Shown here: one piece after another, positions 9,897 to 19,814 of the stretch | How the letters are laid out: the number at the start of each line of letters is the position of its first letter | Numbering within the stretch: the first letter of the stretch is position 1 | From: Pseudalgibacter alginicilyticus | GTDB taxonomy: Bacteria; Bacteroidota; Bacteroidia; Flavobacteriales; Flavobacteriaceae | Assembly: GCF_001310225.1 (NCBI RefSeq) | Contig: NZ_CP012898.1 | Span: forward strand, 1,488,001-1,552,000 | Reading direction: 5' to 3' | DNA length: 64,000 bases | The notes under the pieces: generated by a model | What the model saw: the letters and a program-made list of their open reading frames with translations, nothing else | What the model was told of the DNA's origin: nothing | The model's database searches: none | Position numbers and translations under genes: made by a program

Positions 9897-10330
9897 CTTA
9901 GATAAATGATTATTTTTAATAAAACCACATTGATTACAATATTAAAAATTATAGGCTTTCTTACGTATAAATCATAGTCCATAGAGTATAAATTATTGCT
10001 CATTTTAGGAACTATATTTTATATGGGGTACTGAAATAAAAAAAAAGATTAAAATACATTCAATCTCACCTTCTTTTCGCTTTTAGAACTTAAAAAAAAT
10101 CTTATGTTAAGAACTAAAAATACGCAAATAACTCCTGCTATTAGTTACATCAAAAGGAGAAAATCAAACACCATTTATATTTATACTATAAAAAAAACTA
10201 ATAGGAATATGAAACATAATAGTGAACTGAATTAAAAAATTAAAATCTTAAAATAAATATTTCTGTTGAACAATTATATAGTATATTTCGGAAACTCTAC
10301 TCAATAAATAAACAATTAAAATCATATTAA
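9897..10330. other. Divergent intergenic region between the GH29 operon and the 10.3-kb esterase
   Basis: This is 434 bases of very AT-rich DNA that must hold the promoters of both divergent units. On the plus strand, TATATTTC about 50 bases before the esterase start is seven of eight against TAnnTTTG. No perfect -7 match was found toward GH29. No open frame, repeat or RNA was recognised. Confidence 0.4.
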
Positions 10331-11206
10331 ATGAAACTTAAAAAAATCACAACTAGCCTATTGATATTAGTTTTTACAGCTACCAATATTTTAGCTCAAG
10401 ACATGGTTCCTGATAAAAAAATATTATATAAAGTTGTAAACGGAGATAGTCTTTACTTACATGTATTTAAAACAAAGCCATTAAAAAAACCTACTGCAGC
10501 CATTGTCTTTTTTTTCGGTGGTGGCTGGACAAGTGGTAATCCAAATCAATTCTATCAACAAAGTGAATATTTTGCATCTCGTGGCATATTAGCAATTTCT
10601 GCTGAATACAGAATAAAAAACACGCATAACACGTCGCCTTTTGAATGTGTTGAGGATGGAAAATCTGCTATTAGATGGATCCGTGAGCATGCTAAAACTC
10701 TAAACATAAACCCTAACAAAATTATTGCTGCAGGTGGCTCTGCTGGTGGCCACGTAGCCTTATGCACCGCTTTAGTTGAAGGACACGAAAATCTACAAGA
10801 AAATTTAGCCATAAGTTCTATTCCAAACGCAGTAGTTGGCTACAACCCTGTGTTAGATACCACTGAAAAAGGATATGGGTATAAAAAAGTAATTGGTCGT
10901 GAAACAGAAATATCTCCATGCCATCAAGTTAAAAAAAACATGCCTCCTATGTTACTATTTCACGGAAAAGAAGACAAAACTGTTCCTTTTGAAAATGCTA
11001 CACGCTTTACTTCACTCATGAAAGGGGCCGGAAACACATGTAATTTAGTGGCAATTGACGGAGAAGGACACGGATTTTTTAATGGTAGCTTTTTTAGAAA
11101 GGGTAACAACAACACCTACTTTAATTTAACAATGTATGATACAGATGTATTTTTAAGGAAATTAGGCTTTATTAAAAATAAACCGACTATTAAAAGACGC
11201 ATTTAA
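10331..11206 (+). CDS. Secreted alpha/beta-hydrolase esterase (HSL/acetyl-xylan-esterase-like)
   Basis: This is a 291-residue protein with a signal peptide (about 1-22, ending ILAQ). The nucleophile elbow is GGSAGGH (Ser137), the acid is Asp215 in HGKEDKTVPF, and His247 lies in DGEGHGF. This completes the triad of hormone-sensitive-lipase-type carbohydrate esterases. The oxyanion motif reads FFGGGW (61-66) instead of the usual HGGGW. It is likely to deacylate an O-acylated polysaccharide or oligosaccharide. It is transcribed divergently from the GH29 operon and ends at a strong bidirectional terminator before the SusD gene. The substrate acyl group is not predictable. Confidence 0.85.
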   Translation: MKLKKITTSLLILVFTATNILAQDMVPDKKILYKVVNGDSLYLHVFKTKPLKKPTAAIVFFFGGGWTSGNPNQFYQQSEYFASRGILAISAEYRIKNTHNTSPFECVEDGKSAIRWIREHAKTLNINPNKIIAAGGSAGGHVALCTALVEGHENLQENLAISSIPNAVVGYNPVLDTTEKGYGYKKVIGRETEISPCHQVKKNMPPMLLFHGKEDKTVPFENATRFTSLMKGAGNTCNLVAIDGEGHGFFNGSFFRKGNNNTYFNLTMYDTDVFLRKLGFIKNKPTIKRRI

Positions 11207-11386
11207 GAGAGTAGAAAAATAACTACCTGATTAAATAAACTACACTTAAAAGTTGAACAAAACCTAAAATGGCATTCATTTTATAACAAAAACACGGTAA
11301 ACATTGTTTTTTATTAAACTCTATAAAACTTTATTTATATTGGTTTATGAGTCTTAACCTTTTTAATTGCCCCAAATTTATACCAA

Positions 11387-11420
11387 TGAAAAACTCCAAG
11401 GATATTCTTGGAGTTTTTCA
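11387..11420. terminator. Bidirectional intrinsic terminator
   Basis: A perfect 14-base-pair stem (arms 11387-11400 and 11407-11420, left arm TGAAAAACTCCAAG) encloses a 6-base loop. The A/T runs within the arms give a U-rich tail on either strand. It sits between the plus-strand esterase and the minus-strand SusD gene, which converge here. Confidence 0.85.
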
Positions 11421-11452
11421 TCGATAAATAATCTATTGTTTAAATAATATAA

Positions 11453-13096
11453 TTATTGCGAAATAAAATTATCAGGAATTGTTAAAGGTAAAAACCAGTT
11501 ATCAGAGTTCAATAATTTTTGTTGCACGATAGCTGCAGTAGCCACATCACCTGCTGATGCAAATTTACTTGCCACAGCGTCTGCTACAATACTTGGGTCG
11601 TTATTGCGGTAGGCAAAACGCATTAAATCTTCCCATCGGGTACCTTCAAAGGCCAATTCCAATGCTGATTCCTCTAAAATAATTTGTCCGACGGCTTCAA
11701 TAGTTTCTTGTTCATTTAAACTTGGATCAACACTTAACGGCGCCATACTTACCCTCCCTCTTATACCTTGATTTCCAGATACTATAACCCCATTATCATT
11801 AGAGATATAATAAATACCTGTAGTAAAATTTAAATAGCTTTCTGGATTATTTAAAAATGGTGAATTATCAATTGTAGGAGTGGTAGTGGAATTAAAAATA
11901 CCGTTAACAACAGCCAAAGCTTGTTCAGGATGACCAGCATAATTAATAGCTTCTGCATATCTAAGATACACGCGGGCTGCTCTGTTCCAAATAAAATATT
12001 CATTATTATACTTGGCTATTCTAGCATCATCCCCAGAGCCAGAATACGAACTTGGTCTACCGTCATCATCCAATAAATTAGTTCTGTTATCTCCCTCTCC
12101 TCCAGGATATGTTGCACCTAAATAACTTTTAAATTGTGCATCCCAGTTTGAAATAGCCAAAGTAGAAGGCTTCATTTGATTTGTAAGAACTTGAAAACTA
12201 CTGTTTGGCTGTCTATACTGATCGCTAAATGCCGTATAATTAATTACTTCACCAACTTGTACTGCATCGTTTAAAAAAATTGAAGGTCTATATGTTACCG
12301 TTGAATAATTCCCTCCACTTAAATTAGTAATTACAAAATAGGATGTTAAATTATAACGCCCAGTAAGACCAACATTTTTACTGAAAAAGTTTTTATAATA
12401 GTTTGCGGCCGTAACATATTGTCCTTTCCATAAATTTAAATCGCCCAATAGCACATCGCCATCTGGAATCATATTAAAAATATTGTATCCTAATGAATTT
12501 TCGTATTTGGAAACATTATCTATGCTTGCAACAGCTTGTAGGTTTTGGATTAACTGATTTATAGCTTGATCAAAATCAAGCAATAGGTATTCTTCTTTTA
12601 AATCTTCCGCAGTGGAGATAGGCTTCGTAATATATGGAAGCTTACCGTAGTTTATTAAAATCTGTATTTGTGCCCAAGTTCTAATTCGCATAATAGAAGC
12701 GTAATCGTCTTCCAAAATACCATCATAAGCTTCGGTATCAATCCCATTTAAAGCAAAATTACAATTGTTTATTATTGAGAACAATACTGATGGATTAATA
12801 TATTTATTATTTGGATTTATATCATGTGTACTGATTTGTCTAATATCGTCTTCTGCGTTTACAGTTACATCTACCAAATCGGCTCTCATTTCACCCAGCA
12901 CTATATACTGACCTGTAATTTCTTGCATTTGGGATAAAATTCCGAATAAAGCCGACCTTGCATCAAGCTTGTCATCACCTAAATAATCTTCTTCCAACAA
13001 CACTTCTTCTGGAGAAACCTCTAAAAGACTTTCACACGATGTTAGTAGAGTTGAAGCGAAAATTAGGCTTAAAAAAATATTTTTATACTGTTTCAT
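11453..13096 (-). CDS. SusD/RagB-family nutrient-binding outer-membrane lipoprotein
   Basis: This SusD-like surface lipoprotein caps the neighbouring SusC channel and binds the incoming glycan. I start it at the ATG at 13096, giving about 547 residues, because that places a compact signal peptide before the lipobox LLTSC. The upstream in-frame ATG at 13132 would add a charged 12-residue leader. Family features are the SusD N-terminal helical region, TPR-like helices, and the C-terminal block ILEESALELAFEGTRWEDL, which is diagnostic of RagB/SusD. It is the last gene of the 17-kb minus-strand uptake operon and ends just before the bidirectional terminator. Confidence 0.92.
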   Translation of the reverse strand: MKQYKNIFLSLIFASTLLTSCESLLEVSPEEVLLEEDYLGDDKLDARSALFGILSQMQEITGQYIVLGEMRADLVDVTVNAEDDIRQISTHDINPNNKYINPSVLFSIINNCNFALNGIDTEAYDGILEDDYASIMRIRTWAQIQILINYGKLPYITKPISTAEDLKEEYLLLDFDQAINQLIQNLQAVASIDNVSKYENSLGYNIFNMIPDGDVLLGDLNLWKGQYVTAANYYKNFFSKNVGLTGRYNLTSYFVITNLSGGNYSTVTYRPSIFLNDAVQVGEVINYTAFSDQYRQPNSSFQVLTNQMKPSTLAISNWDAQFKSYLGATYPGGEGDNRTNLLDDDGRPSSYSGSGDDARIAKYNNEYFIWNRAARVYLRYAEAINYAGHPEQALAVVNGIFNSTTTPTIDNSPFLNNPESYLNFTTGIYYISNDNGVIVSGNQGIRGRVSMAPLSVDPSLNEQETIEAVGQIILEESALELAFEGTRWEDLMRFAYRNNDPSIVADAVASKFASAGDVATAAIVQQKLLNSDNWFLPLTIPDNFISQ

Positions 13097-13137
13097 TTGT
13101 TTTTTTTTAATGATTTCAATCTTCATATTCAATAAAA

Positions 13138-16100
13138 TTATAGTCCTAACCGAACTCCAATGAGTACAGAACTGTATTGTGGTGTAAAACCTGCATCTAT
13201 ACCTTGCAAATAACTTACTTGAGATGCGCTTACTTCAGGATCGTAACCTAAATAATCTGTGATTGTAAATATATTATTAGCTGTTACATAAAATGTAGCG
13301 TTAAAAATATCTGGGCTATATGATAAAGATATTGTTTTAAGCCGTATGTACGATCCGTCTTCTATCCATCTATCTGAAAATCTTGAATTTCCAACAGCAT
13401 CTCCATAAACAGCACGTGGCATATTAGTGTTTTGATTATCAACTGTCCAGCGGTTAACCGTTGCTAAACTTTGGTTAGCTAATCCATCCATAGACTCTGT
13501 TCTCCACCTTAAAGCATTGTAAACATCATTACCTTGGCTAAATGAAAATACAGCTGATAAAGTAATCTTTTTATAGATAAACTTATTGTAAATCATCCCA
13601 GTAAAATCTGGATTTGGGTCTCCAATTACAACTCTATCATCTTCATTAATAACATTATCTGAACCGTTGGTATTTACAAATCTAACATCGCCCGCAACAA
13701 ATGGTTGATTAAAACCTGCAAAATCTCTCCAAACCAACCCAGCTGATGTAGCCTCTGCAGCATTGTTATATATACCGTCTGTTTTATAACCGTAGAATAA
13801 TCCTAACGCACTTCCTTCTTGGTTTAAAATGGTAGCATTTAAACCTTCAACGTTAATAATTTGTCTATCTCCTGGCAACGAAACAATTTCATTTTCATAT
13901 GTAGAAATATTACCTCCAATATCCCAACTAAAATTAGGAGTGTTCACTAAACGTGCATTCATACTGAATTCTAAACCTGTATTTCTAAGCTTTCCATCGT
14001 TAGTGATATAACCATCTTCATATCCAAAAACAGGATCTATTTCAATAGTATTAAGCAAACCATCTGTTACGTTATTAAAATAATCAATATTAAATGATAA
14101 ACGCTCGTTAAATAAACCAACATCTAAACCAAGGTTTGCTTTAGCTGTTTCTTCCCACCTGATAGAACTGTTTGCTATATTACCACTTACAAGACCTGCT
14201 CCTTCTAAAAACCTTTTAGAAACAAAGTAAGATTCTGCATTGTAATTACCAATACCATCGTTACCAGTTAAACCATAACTCGCTCGTAATTTCAATTGAT
14301 CTATAGCTGAATTGTTAGACATAAAATTTTCTGAAGAAATTAACCAACCTGCACTAAGTGCTGGAAAAATACCAAGGGATTTATCATCTCCAAAACGAGA
14401 AGAAGCATCGGTAGAAATATTATAACTAAAAAAATACTTATTTAAGAACGCATAATTTGCATTAGCGTAAATAGAAGCATAATTCCAGTTCCCTATACTC
14501 CCTGAAGTAACATATGTTAATCTATTACCACTATCCAAAGAGGTAAATTGATCATCTGCAGAGTTACCGCTAGTAGAATATGAATTTTCATAATTATTTG
14601 TATGATAACGGAATCCTAAGTTTACAGAAAAATCATGAACATCATTTATAGTGTTTTTATAGTTTAATCTGGTATCATTATAGAATGCAAATAGACTTTC
14701 TGCATTAACTTTGGATGTTCTGTTTTGTTCATCACCATATTCATTAAATTCAGTAGAAAGTCCCAAATCTGGTAAAAACACATTCTGTCTATTTTTTAAA
14801 TAATTTGCCCCAAATAAAGATTGAACGTTTATTTTATTTGATATTTTATATCCAAATTCAAAAAGTCCGTATAGGTTATAATTTTTAGCTTGAAAAGTAG
14901 CATTATCAATGATTGCTCTTGGATTACTAAAACCTGCTATATTGTCAATGTCTTCATAAATATCTGTTACAATACCATCAGCATTAGGAACAAATGGTGC
15001 TAGAAATGGCGACTTATTAAGTGCCGAATAAATAGGTGATGTACTATACAAACCATCATCATACAGATTACGTGTTGTATAACTTACACTTAAGTTAGTG
15101 TTTAACGATAATTTTTCAGTTATATTAGCTTCCGCATTGAAACGTGATGTAAATCTGCTAAAATCAGCACTTGAAACTGCGCCTTCATTAGTTGAATAAC
15201 CAACAGACAACCCATATTTTGCTACTTCATCTCCCCCTGTCACTCTAAAATAATATTCATTTACATAATCATTACTAAATATTTGCTTTTGCCAATCGGT
15301 ATCATTATGATACTTTAGGTAATCTTGAAAAGCCGGATTTTCATTAAAGTAAGGCATATTAGCTATTTGATTATTTGTATATAACCCAGAGTTATTCAAT
15401 TGATTAGCTAAATAAGATCTATATTGGTTGCTATTCATCATTGGAAGATTCTTTGGTGCAAAATTTAAACCTCCTTGAACATAGAAATCTATTTTAGTTG
15501 AAACATCAACCGTTTTATTGGTTTCAATTAGGATGACTCCATTAGCACCTCTAGAACCATAAATAGATGCCGCATCTTTAATAACAGTAATATTGGCAAT
15601 ATCTTTGGGATTTAAATCTGATAGAGGATCATAACTATAACCATTTATTAAGGTGTTGTTAGTAAATGTGTTCGTTTCAATCATCATACCATCTATAATG
15701 ATTAATGGTTGTGTAGACCCATTTAAAGTATTGTAACCTCTAATAAAAATATTAGCTCCAATACCTGGTACACCTGAACGCATGATAGCCCGTGTACCAC
15801 TCATCTCACCATTAATAATATTGGCAACAGATTCTTTAGGTACAGAAATTGATCCCTCTTTAGTAGCTATAGCACTTGTAATGGAAGCTTTTGATTGATG
15901 ACCAGTAGGCATATTAGCTACTTTGTAATACGATTCAAAATCATTATTGTAAATTGCTATTTCTACACTTGTTCGGCCTTTTAAAGCCACCTCTTTCGTT
16001 TGATAATTAGGGCTGCTAACAATAAGAGTTGCCCCTGAGTTAGGGACCTTAATTGTAAATTTACCTGTTTTATCGGTTAGTGTAGATGCAAAAATTCCTA

Positions 16101-16254
16101 CTCGAACGTTAATCCCTGCTAATTGCTCTTTATTTGCAGCATCCACTACCGTTCCTGTTACAACAATTTCAGATTTCTCTTGTGCTCGCAATGCAAAAGT
16201 GATTCCTAAAAATAAAATGCAAAACAGGGTATACTTATTTTTTAATTTCATCAT
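13138..16254 (-). CDS. SusC/RagA-family TonB-dependent glycan transporter
   Basis: This is an outer-membrane receptor of about 1038 residues. A signal peptide ends at FALRAQEK and is followed by a carboxypeptidase-regulatory-like beta-sandwich (VVTGTVVDAANKEQLAG onward, about 30-115). A plug domain follows, with SIYGSRGANGVILIET. A long 22-strand barrel comes next and ends in an aromatic-poor VLIGVRLGL tail. It forms the energised channel that imports oligosaccharides with its SusD partner 5 bases downstream. I start at 16254 because that Met directly precedes the basic signal; an in-frame ATG lies at 16272. The plug's central motif is conserved, so it should be functional. Confidence 0.93.
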   Translation of the reverse strand: MMKLKNKYTLFCILFLGITFALRAQEKSEIVVTGTVVDAANKEQLAGINVRVGIFASTLTDKTGKFTIKVPNSGATLIVSSPNYQTKEVALKGRTSVEIAIYNNDFESYYKVANMPTGHQSKASITSAIATKEGSISVPKESVANIINGEMSGTRAIMRSGVPGIGANIFIRGYNTLNGSTQPLIIIDGMMIETNTFTNNTLINGYSYDPLSDLNPKDIANITVIKDAASIYGSRGANGVILIETNKTVDVSTKIDFYVQGGLNFAPKNLPMMNSNQYRSYLANQLNNSGLYTNNQIANMPYFNENPAFQDYLKYHNDTDWQKQIFSNDYVNEYYFRVTGGDEVAKYGLSVGYSTNEGAVSSADFSRFTSRFNAEANITEKLSLNTNLSVSYTTRNLYDDGLYSTSPIYSALNKSPFLAPFVPNADGIVTDIYEDIDNIAGFSNPRAIIDNATFQAKNYNLYGLFEFGYKISNKINVQSLFGANYLKNRQNVFLPDLGLSTEFNEYGDEQNRTSKVNAESLFAFYNDTRLNYKNTINDVHDFSVNLGFRYHTNNYENSYSTSGNSADDQFTSLDSGNRLTYVTSGSIGNWNYASIYANANYAFLNKYFFSYNISTDASSRFGDDKSLGIFPALSAGWLISSENFMSNNSAIDQLKLRASYGLTGNDGIGNYNAESYFVSKRFLEGAGLVSGNIANSSIRWEETAKANLGLDVGLFNERLSFNIDYFNNVTDGLLNTIEIDPVFGYEDGYITNDGKLRNTGLEFSMNARLVNTPNFSWDIGGNISTYENEIVSLPGDRQIINVEGLNATILNQEGSALGLFYGYKTDGIYNNAAEATSAGLVWRDFAGFNQPFVAGDVRFVNTNGSDNVINEDDRVVIGDPNPDFTGMIYNKFIYKKITLSAVFSFSQGNDVYNALRWRTESMDGLANQSLATVNRWTVDNQNTNMPRAVYGDAVGNSRFSDRWIEDGSYIRLKTISLSYSPDIFNATFYVTANNIFTITDYLGYDPEVSASQVSYLQGIDAGFTPQYSSVLIGVRLGL

Positions 16255-16290
16255 AGTCAGATAATAATTCATATTTAATTTTTAGTTGTC

Positions 16291-17808
16291 TTATTCGGTT
16301 GGAACTAATTTTGCATAATCTAAACCAAATGTGCGATCAAATAATATCAGTTGAGACTCACTAACATCAACAAATATCTTTAGTTTAACAAAATAGCTAT
16401 TAGCCTTTTGTTCATTAATAAATACTGGAATATCATATGTTCCACCTATTTGGATTTCTCCATCCTCTTGATTATTTATTACTACAGAAGGAATGTCGTC
16501 TACTATTGTGTTTTTATTTTCATCGGTATAGCTTAATTGAAACTTTAAGTTTGTGTTTTTAGAAGCTCCTATGGGTACAAACTTTAAATGAAGTGTATAG
16601 CTTGCCGACAATACATTGCTAAAAGATATTTCAAAATAGTTATTAGTCTCCCCTGCATCTGGATTTTGGTTTAAATTAACTACACTGTAGAATTGACCTG
16701 AAGACGTTCTATTGAATCTTTTTTGAACTGTTAAAGCTGTTGCATTACCAATAGTTCTTCTATCTGTATTTTCTATTTCATAAAATACCTCTTTATAAAT
16801 TACATTTTTTGGGTCATAATTCAATTCATCTACTACAAACACGTTTCCATTACTTAAAGCCAGATTTTCTGTAATAGCATTAGGATCTAAGTTAACCGAA
16901 TTTCCTGTAGTAGTAACTAAATTACCGTTTAAATCATCAATATCAACAGCTGGGAAATTTAAATTACTAAAAATGGTTCTATCAGTATTTGCCTTAATAG
17001 AATCTGCTACAGGATAATAATAATAATCTTTAAATGTATCGTAAATACCTGTGTAAGCTTGTTCTGTAAGACCTATAAAAGAATAACGTCTTTCTTCTGA
17101 ACTTAAATCACCAATAGTCTTAAAATAAGAATTTGACGAAACAAAAACCGAATCATAAACCGACTGCCCTAAAGAGTTAGTTCCTATTTTAACACTACCC
17201 CCCTCATCAAAAACAGTTTCATTAAATTGAGTTAGAAAAGCCATTAACGAAGGATATTCACTTGCGTTGGTGTTAAGATATCCCCAAATATTTGGGCTAA
17301 CCTCCAAAACTTCATTTATAGTGTGCAGAATACCATTGGATGTCAGTATATCCTTTGTTGCAAGATTTATACCTCCAAAAGTAGAGATTCCAGAGGTATT
17401 AATAAATTCAATATATTTATCATTGAACATTTTTACAAGGGTTTCCTGATTACTAGATGTGTTATAAGAAAACAAGCTTATGTGATTTCCTATCAACTCT
17501 TTTAATGCGTCAGGATCGTTTAGTATAGCACTAGACACTTGAGCAAAAGCTGCATTGTTTGGTGCCCAAACCGTAAATGCTTGAGATGTTTGTAATTGAC
17601 TTTTATAGCCTGTTTGCTCAAGTAATGTAACAAATATTGAATATTCTGAATTTTCAGACAATACAGTAAATATGTTCTTTTCTAGTCTAGAATCTTGTTG
17701 GTCGTAATGGTCATCCCAAGCTTCTTCTTTACAGCTGACCGTAAAGAATATACAAACGATTACCAGTAATCGACTGAAATTAAATATGCAGTTGTTTTTG
17801 TTCTTCAT
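16291..17808 (-). CDS. FAS1 (fasciclin)-domain surface lipoprotein
   Basis: This is a 505-residue lipoprotein with Cys26 in FFTVSC followed by acidic residues (KEE), a pattern that favours surface display in Bacteroidota. A FAS1 domain covers about residues 45-175, with the H1-type motif FTVWAPNNAAF and the closing GILHTINEVL. A second, degenerate FAS1-like segment follows (about 185-320). The C-terminal third is a beta-rich domain without a recognised signature. FAS1 domains mediate adhesion. Here the gene lies between SusC/SusD pairs, where SusE/F-like glycan-binding lipoproteins usually sit, so a surface glycan-binding role is inferred. The gene begins 80 bases after a strong hairpin. Confidence 0.85.
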   Translation of the reverse strand: MKNKNNCIFNFSRLLVIVCIFFTVSCKEEAWDDHYDQQDSRLEKNIFTVLSENSEYSIFVTLLEQTGYKSQLQTSQAFTVWAPNNAAFAQVSSAILNDPDALKELIGNHISLFSYNTSSNQETLVKMFNDKYIEFINTSGISTFGGINLATKDILTSNGILHTINEVLEVSPNIWGYLNTNASEYPSLMAFLTQFNETVFDEGGSVKIGTNSLGQSVYDSVFVSSNSYFKTIGDLSSEERRYSFIGLTEQAYTGIYDTFKDYYYYPVADSIKANTDRTIFSNLNFPAVDIDDLNGNLVTTTGNSVNLDPNAITENLALSNGNVFVVDELNYDPKNVIYKEVFYEIENTDRRTIGNATALTVQKRFNRTSSGQFYSVVNLNQNPDAGETNNYFEISFSNVLSASYTLHLKFVPIGASKNTNLKFQLSYTDENKNTIVDDIPSVVINNQEDGEIQIGGTYDIPVFINEQKANSYFVKLKIFVDVSESQLILFDRTFGLDYAKLVPTE

Positions 17809-17839
17809 TATTAATTGTTTAATTATTTTTCTTTATGTA

Positions 17840-17873
17840 AAGGAGTCTAATTTAGGTTGTCATTAGACTCCTT
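17840..17873 (-). terminator. Perfect hairpin between two FAS1 genes
   Basis: Twelve-base-pair perfect arms (17840-17851 and 17862-17873, left arm AAGGAGTCTAAT) enclose a 10-base loop. It follows the stop of the 17889-19553 gene on the minus strand. The tract after the stem is only weakly U-rich, so it may be a partial terminator, an attenuator or an RNA-stability element that adjusts expression of the distal FAS1-SusC-SusD genes. Confidence 0.6.
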
Positions 17874-17888
17874 CTTGTTTAATAGTCT

Positions 17889-19553
17889 CTAATCATTATA
17901 ACATTCAGAATCATCAGCTGGTCCATTTTCAACAACAGGAATCCATTCAATATAATCTATAGGGCTACCACCTGCCTTAACAGCTTCTAACCTTATAACA
18001 TGACGTTTCTGTTCTGGGCATAACAATTCTCTGGTAATTATAAACCTACTAGCACCTGCAGTATCATATTGAGTAACTCCTGCATTGTTTGTTATACATT
18101 TGTAACCATGACGCCACCCTCTGGACTCCATAAGCGCTTCATCAGGAAACCCTTTAGCTGCTGTACTTAATGTTAAATCATAAAGTGACCCAATAGGCTC
18201 TCCATCCCAATATACTTGAAAGATCCCTCTTGCACTATTACCTCCATTACTAGAAATTAACATCTCGTATTTTCCTTTGGGCAACACTGGCGTATCAAAT
18301 TCTATCCATGAATAACCTCCAACGTCTAAAATATTATTGTTTAAATTTATCCTGTTTGATTGTTGTAAATAACGTTTGTTGCCTTCCGGAAACCATCTAA
18401 TAAATTCCCATGATGTACTTGGCACGTTTGAACCTGCTGAAATTAACCTAGATTGGTATTCTGGCTGATCGCTTACTACATCAAAAATGATATGCTTTGG
18501 CTTAGGTATAAATATAGTAAATAGCTTATTTACAGTATGATAAACCCCATTTTTAGCAGGAAAGTTACTCTCACTTATTATCAATGACGTCCAAGTATCA
18601 TACTCGCCTGTTTCTGTTTCGTTTATTCTAAGTTCTGTATCCGTTTTAAACGATTTCCAAGCATTTCTTTCTAAAACTGTATTTACAAATGCATCCTCTG
18701 GAAAATTTCTTGAGTATAAAAAATTCTGTGTTGCATGATATGCAACAAACCTGTTCAAATCATTTTCAGGATTGGTAAAATCGCTATCGTTTGGAGAAAA
18801 CCGAGTAACTAAATCATCAAATGAATGAATTCCTTCTTGAGCGTAAACTTCGTCGGATTCAGCTAAAATGGTAAAATTGTTCTTTGAACCAAATTCATTG
18901 AAAATAACTGAAAACTTTTCATAATACCCCGTTTGCTTTAAGGCCTCAACAAAAATAGTATGGTTCCCTGCTTTTTCCATAACTACTGGCACGGGATCAA
19001 TATATGGATCTAACACACCGTTAATAGTATGTATAATTCCGTTATTAGCACTTATATCATACTCCTCTAACCCTACTGTACGGTTAATCTCTACATTAGC
19101 AATTCCTCCTCCTTTTAAAAAGGATGTTGTAAGATAATCTCCTGTAAAAGTAGTATCTGCAAGCCTTCCTTCTACAAAGCCACTGGTGCCTCTACCAGAT
19201 GGTATGGTTTGAAACTTAACAACAATTTTTAAAAATTCAATATCCTCTGGATTGGTTATTGCACTTACAGATTCTACATTGAACTTTTCCATCAAAAAAG
19301 CCTTTACAGCTTCATTGGTAGGAGCAAAACAGGTATAGTTTCCATAGCTTTTAAAAGAGTTATAAAAATCTGTTTTTTCAAGAATTTCTATGTAAGACGA
19401 AAACGTCTCAGGATTAGATTCCAATGTTTGGATAATCGTCATTTGGTCTGAAGTAAAAAATGTGGTTCCATCGAGTTTGTCATTGCATCCTATCATGCCA
19501 AGCATAATTAAGGCAAGCCCTCCAATCCAAGTAATAAGTCTATTATTTTTCAT
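17889..19553 (-). CDS. FAS1-domain surface lipoprotein, tandem copy A
   Basis: This is a 554-residue lipoprotein with Cys23 in the signal. Two FAS1 domains cover about residues 35-185 (motif YTCFAPTNEAV, closing GIIHTINGVL) and about 195-350 (NNFTILAESDEVY, closing GVYHTVNKLF). A C-terminal beta-sandwich (about 365-545) contains SWIEFDTPVLPKGKYEM and FQVYWDGEPIG and resembles a carbohydrate-binding module. It is about 93 percent identical by hand count to the neighbouring copy B. A surface role in capturing the polysaccharide for the adjacent SusCD transporters is inferred. Its ATG abuts a 28-base relic of a susD 3' end. Confidence 0.87.
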   Translation of the reverse strand: MKNNRLITWIGGLALIMLGMIGCNDKLDGTTFFTSDQMTIIQTLESNPETFSSYIEILEKTDFYNSFKSYGNYTCFAPTNEAVKAFLMEKFNVESVSAITNPEDIEFLKIVVKFQTIPSGRGTSGFVEGRLADTTFTGDYLTTSFLKGGGIANVEINRTVGLEEYDISANNGIIHTINGVLDPYIDPVPVVMEKAGNHTIFVEALKQTGYYEKFSVIFNEFGSKNNFTILAESDEVYAQEGIHSFDDLVTRFSPNDSDFTNPENDLNRFVAYHATQNFLYSRNFPEDAFVNTVLERNAWKSFKTDTELRINETETGEYDTWTSLIISESNFPAKNGVYHTVNKLFTIFIPKPKHIIFDVVSDQPEYQSRLISAGSNVPSTSWEFIRWFPEGNKRYLQQSNRINLNNNILDVGGYSWIEFDTPVLPKGKYEMLISSNGGNSARGIFQVYWDGEPIGSLYDLTLSTAAKGFPDEALMESRGWRHGYKCITNNAGVTQYDTAGASRFIITRELLCPEQKRHVIRLEAVKAGGSPIDYIEWIPVVENGPADDSECYND

Positions 19554-19556
19554 AAC

Positions 19557-19584
19557 AATATGAGTTTTGAATTAAATTAGGGTT
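19557..19584 (-). pseudogene. Relic of a susD 3' end upstream of FAS1 copy A
   Basis: These 28 bases match 25 of 28 with 21509-21536, the C-terminal codons of the intact susD gene upstream of copy B. On the minus strand they read NPNLIQN, the characteristic SusD ending. A few further upstream residues align weakly. The rest of the 19554-19814 spacer (261 bases) shows no gene. It indicates that the duplicated unit was susD-tail plus FAS1 gene, or that a susCD pair once lay here and was lost. Confidence 0.65.
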
Positions 19585-19814
19585 AAAATATTTTGATTTT
19601 AATACAATGGAGAATAAAATAAAGCGCAAATACTGCTTAAATTATTTTTGCACTAACTACCCCTGTTCTCTCCCTTACAAGGTTAGCTACTACATTTAAG
19701 CCTATTAAATTAACTATGCCATATATTTCTATTGCTTATTTTAAATTCTTCAATTACTTCTATTTTGAAATTTTTACTACCTTCATCAACACCTATTGAT
19801 AGGTTTTATAATTT

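Noticed and set aside
19586-19814. A full pseudogene of susD between the FAS1 copies
   Set aside because: Beyond the 28-base match only a few upstream residues align weakly; the rest of the spacer is too diverged to claim.
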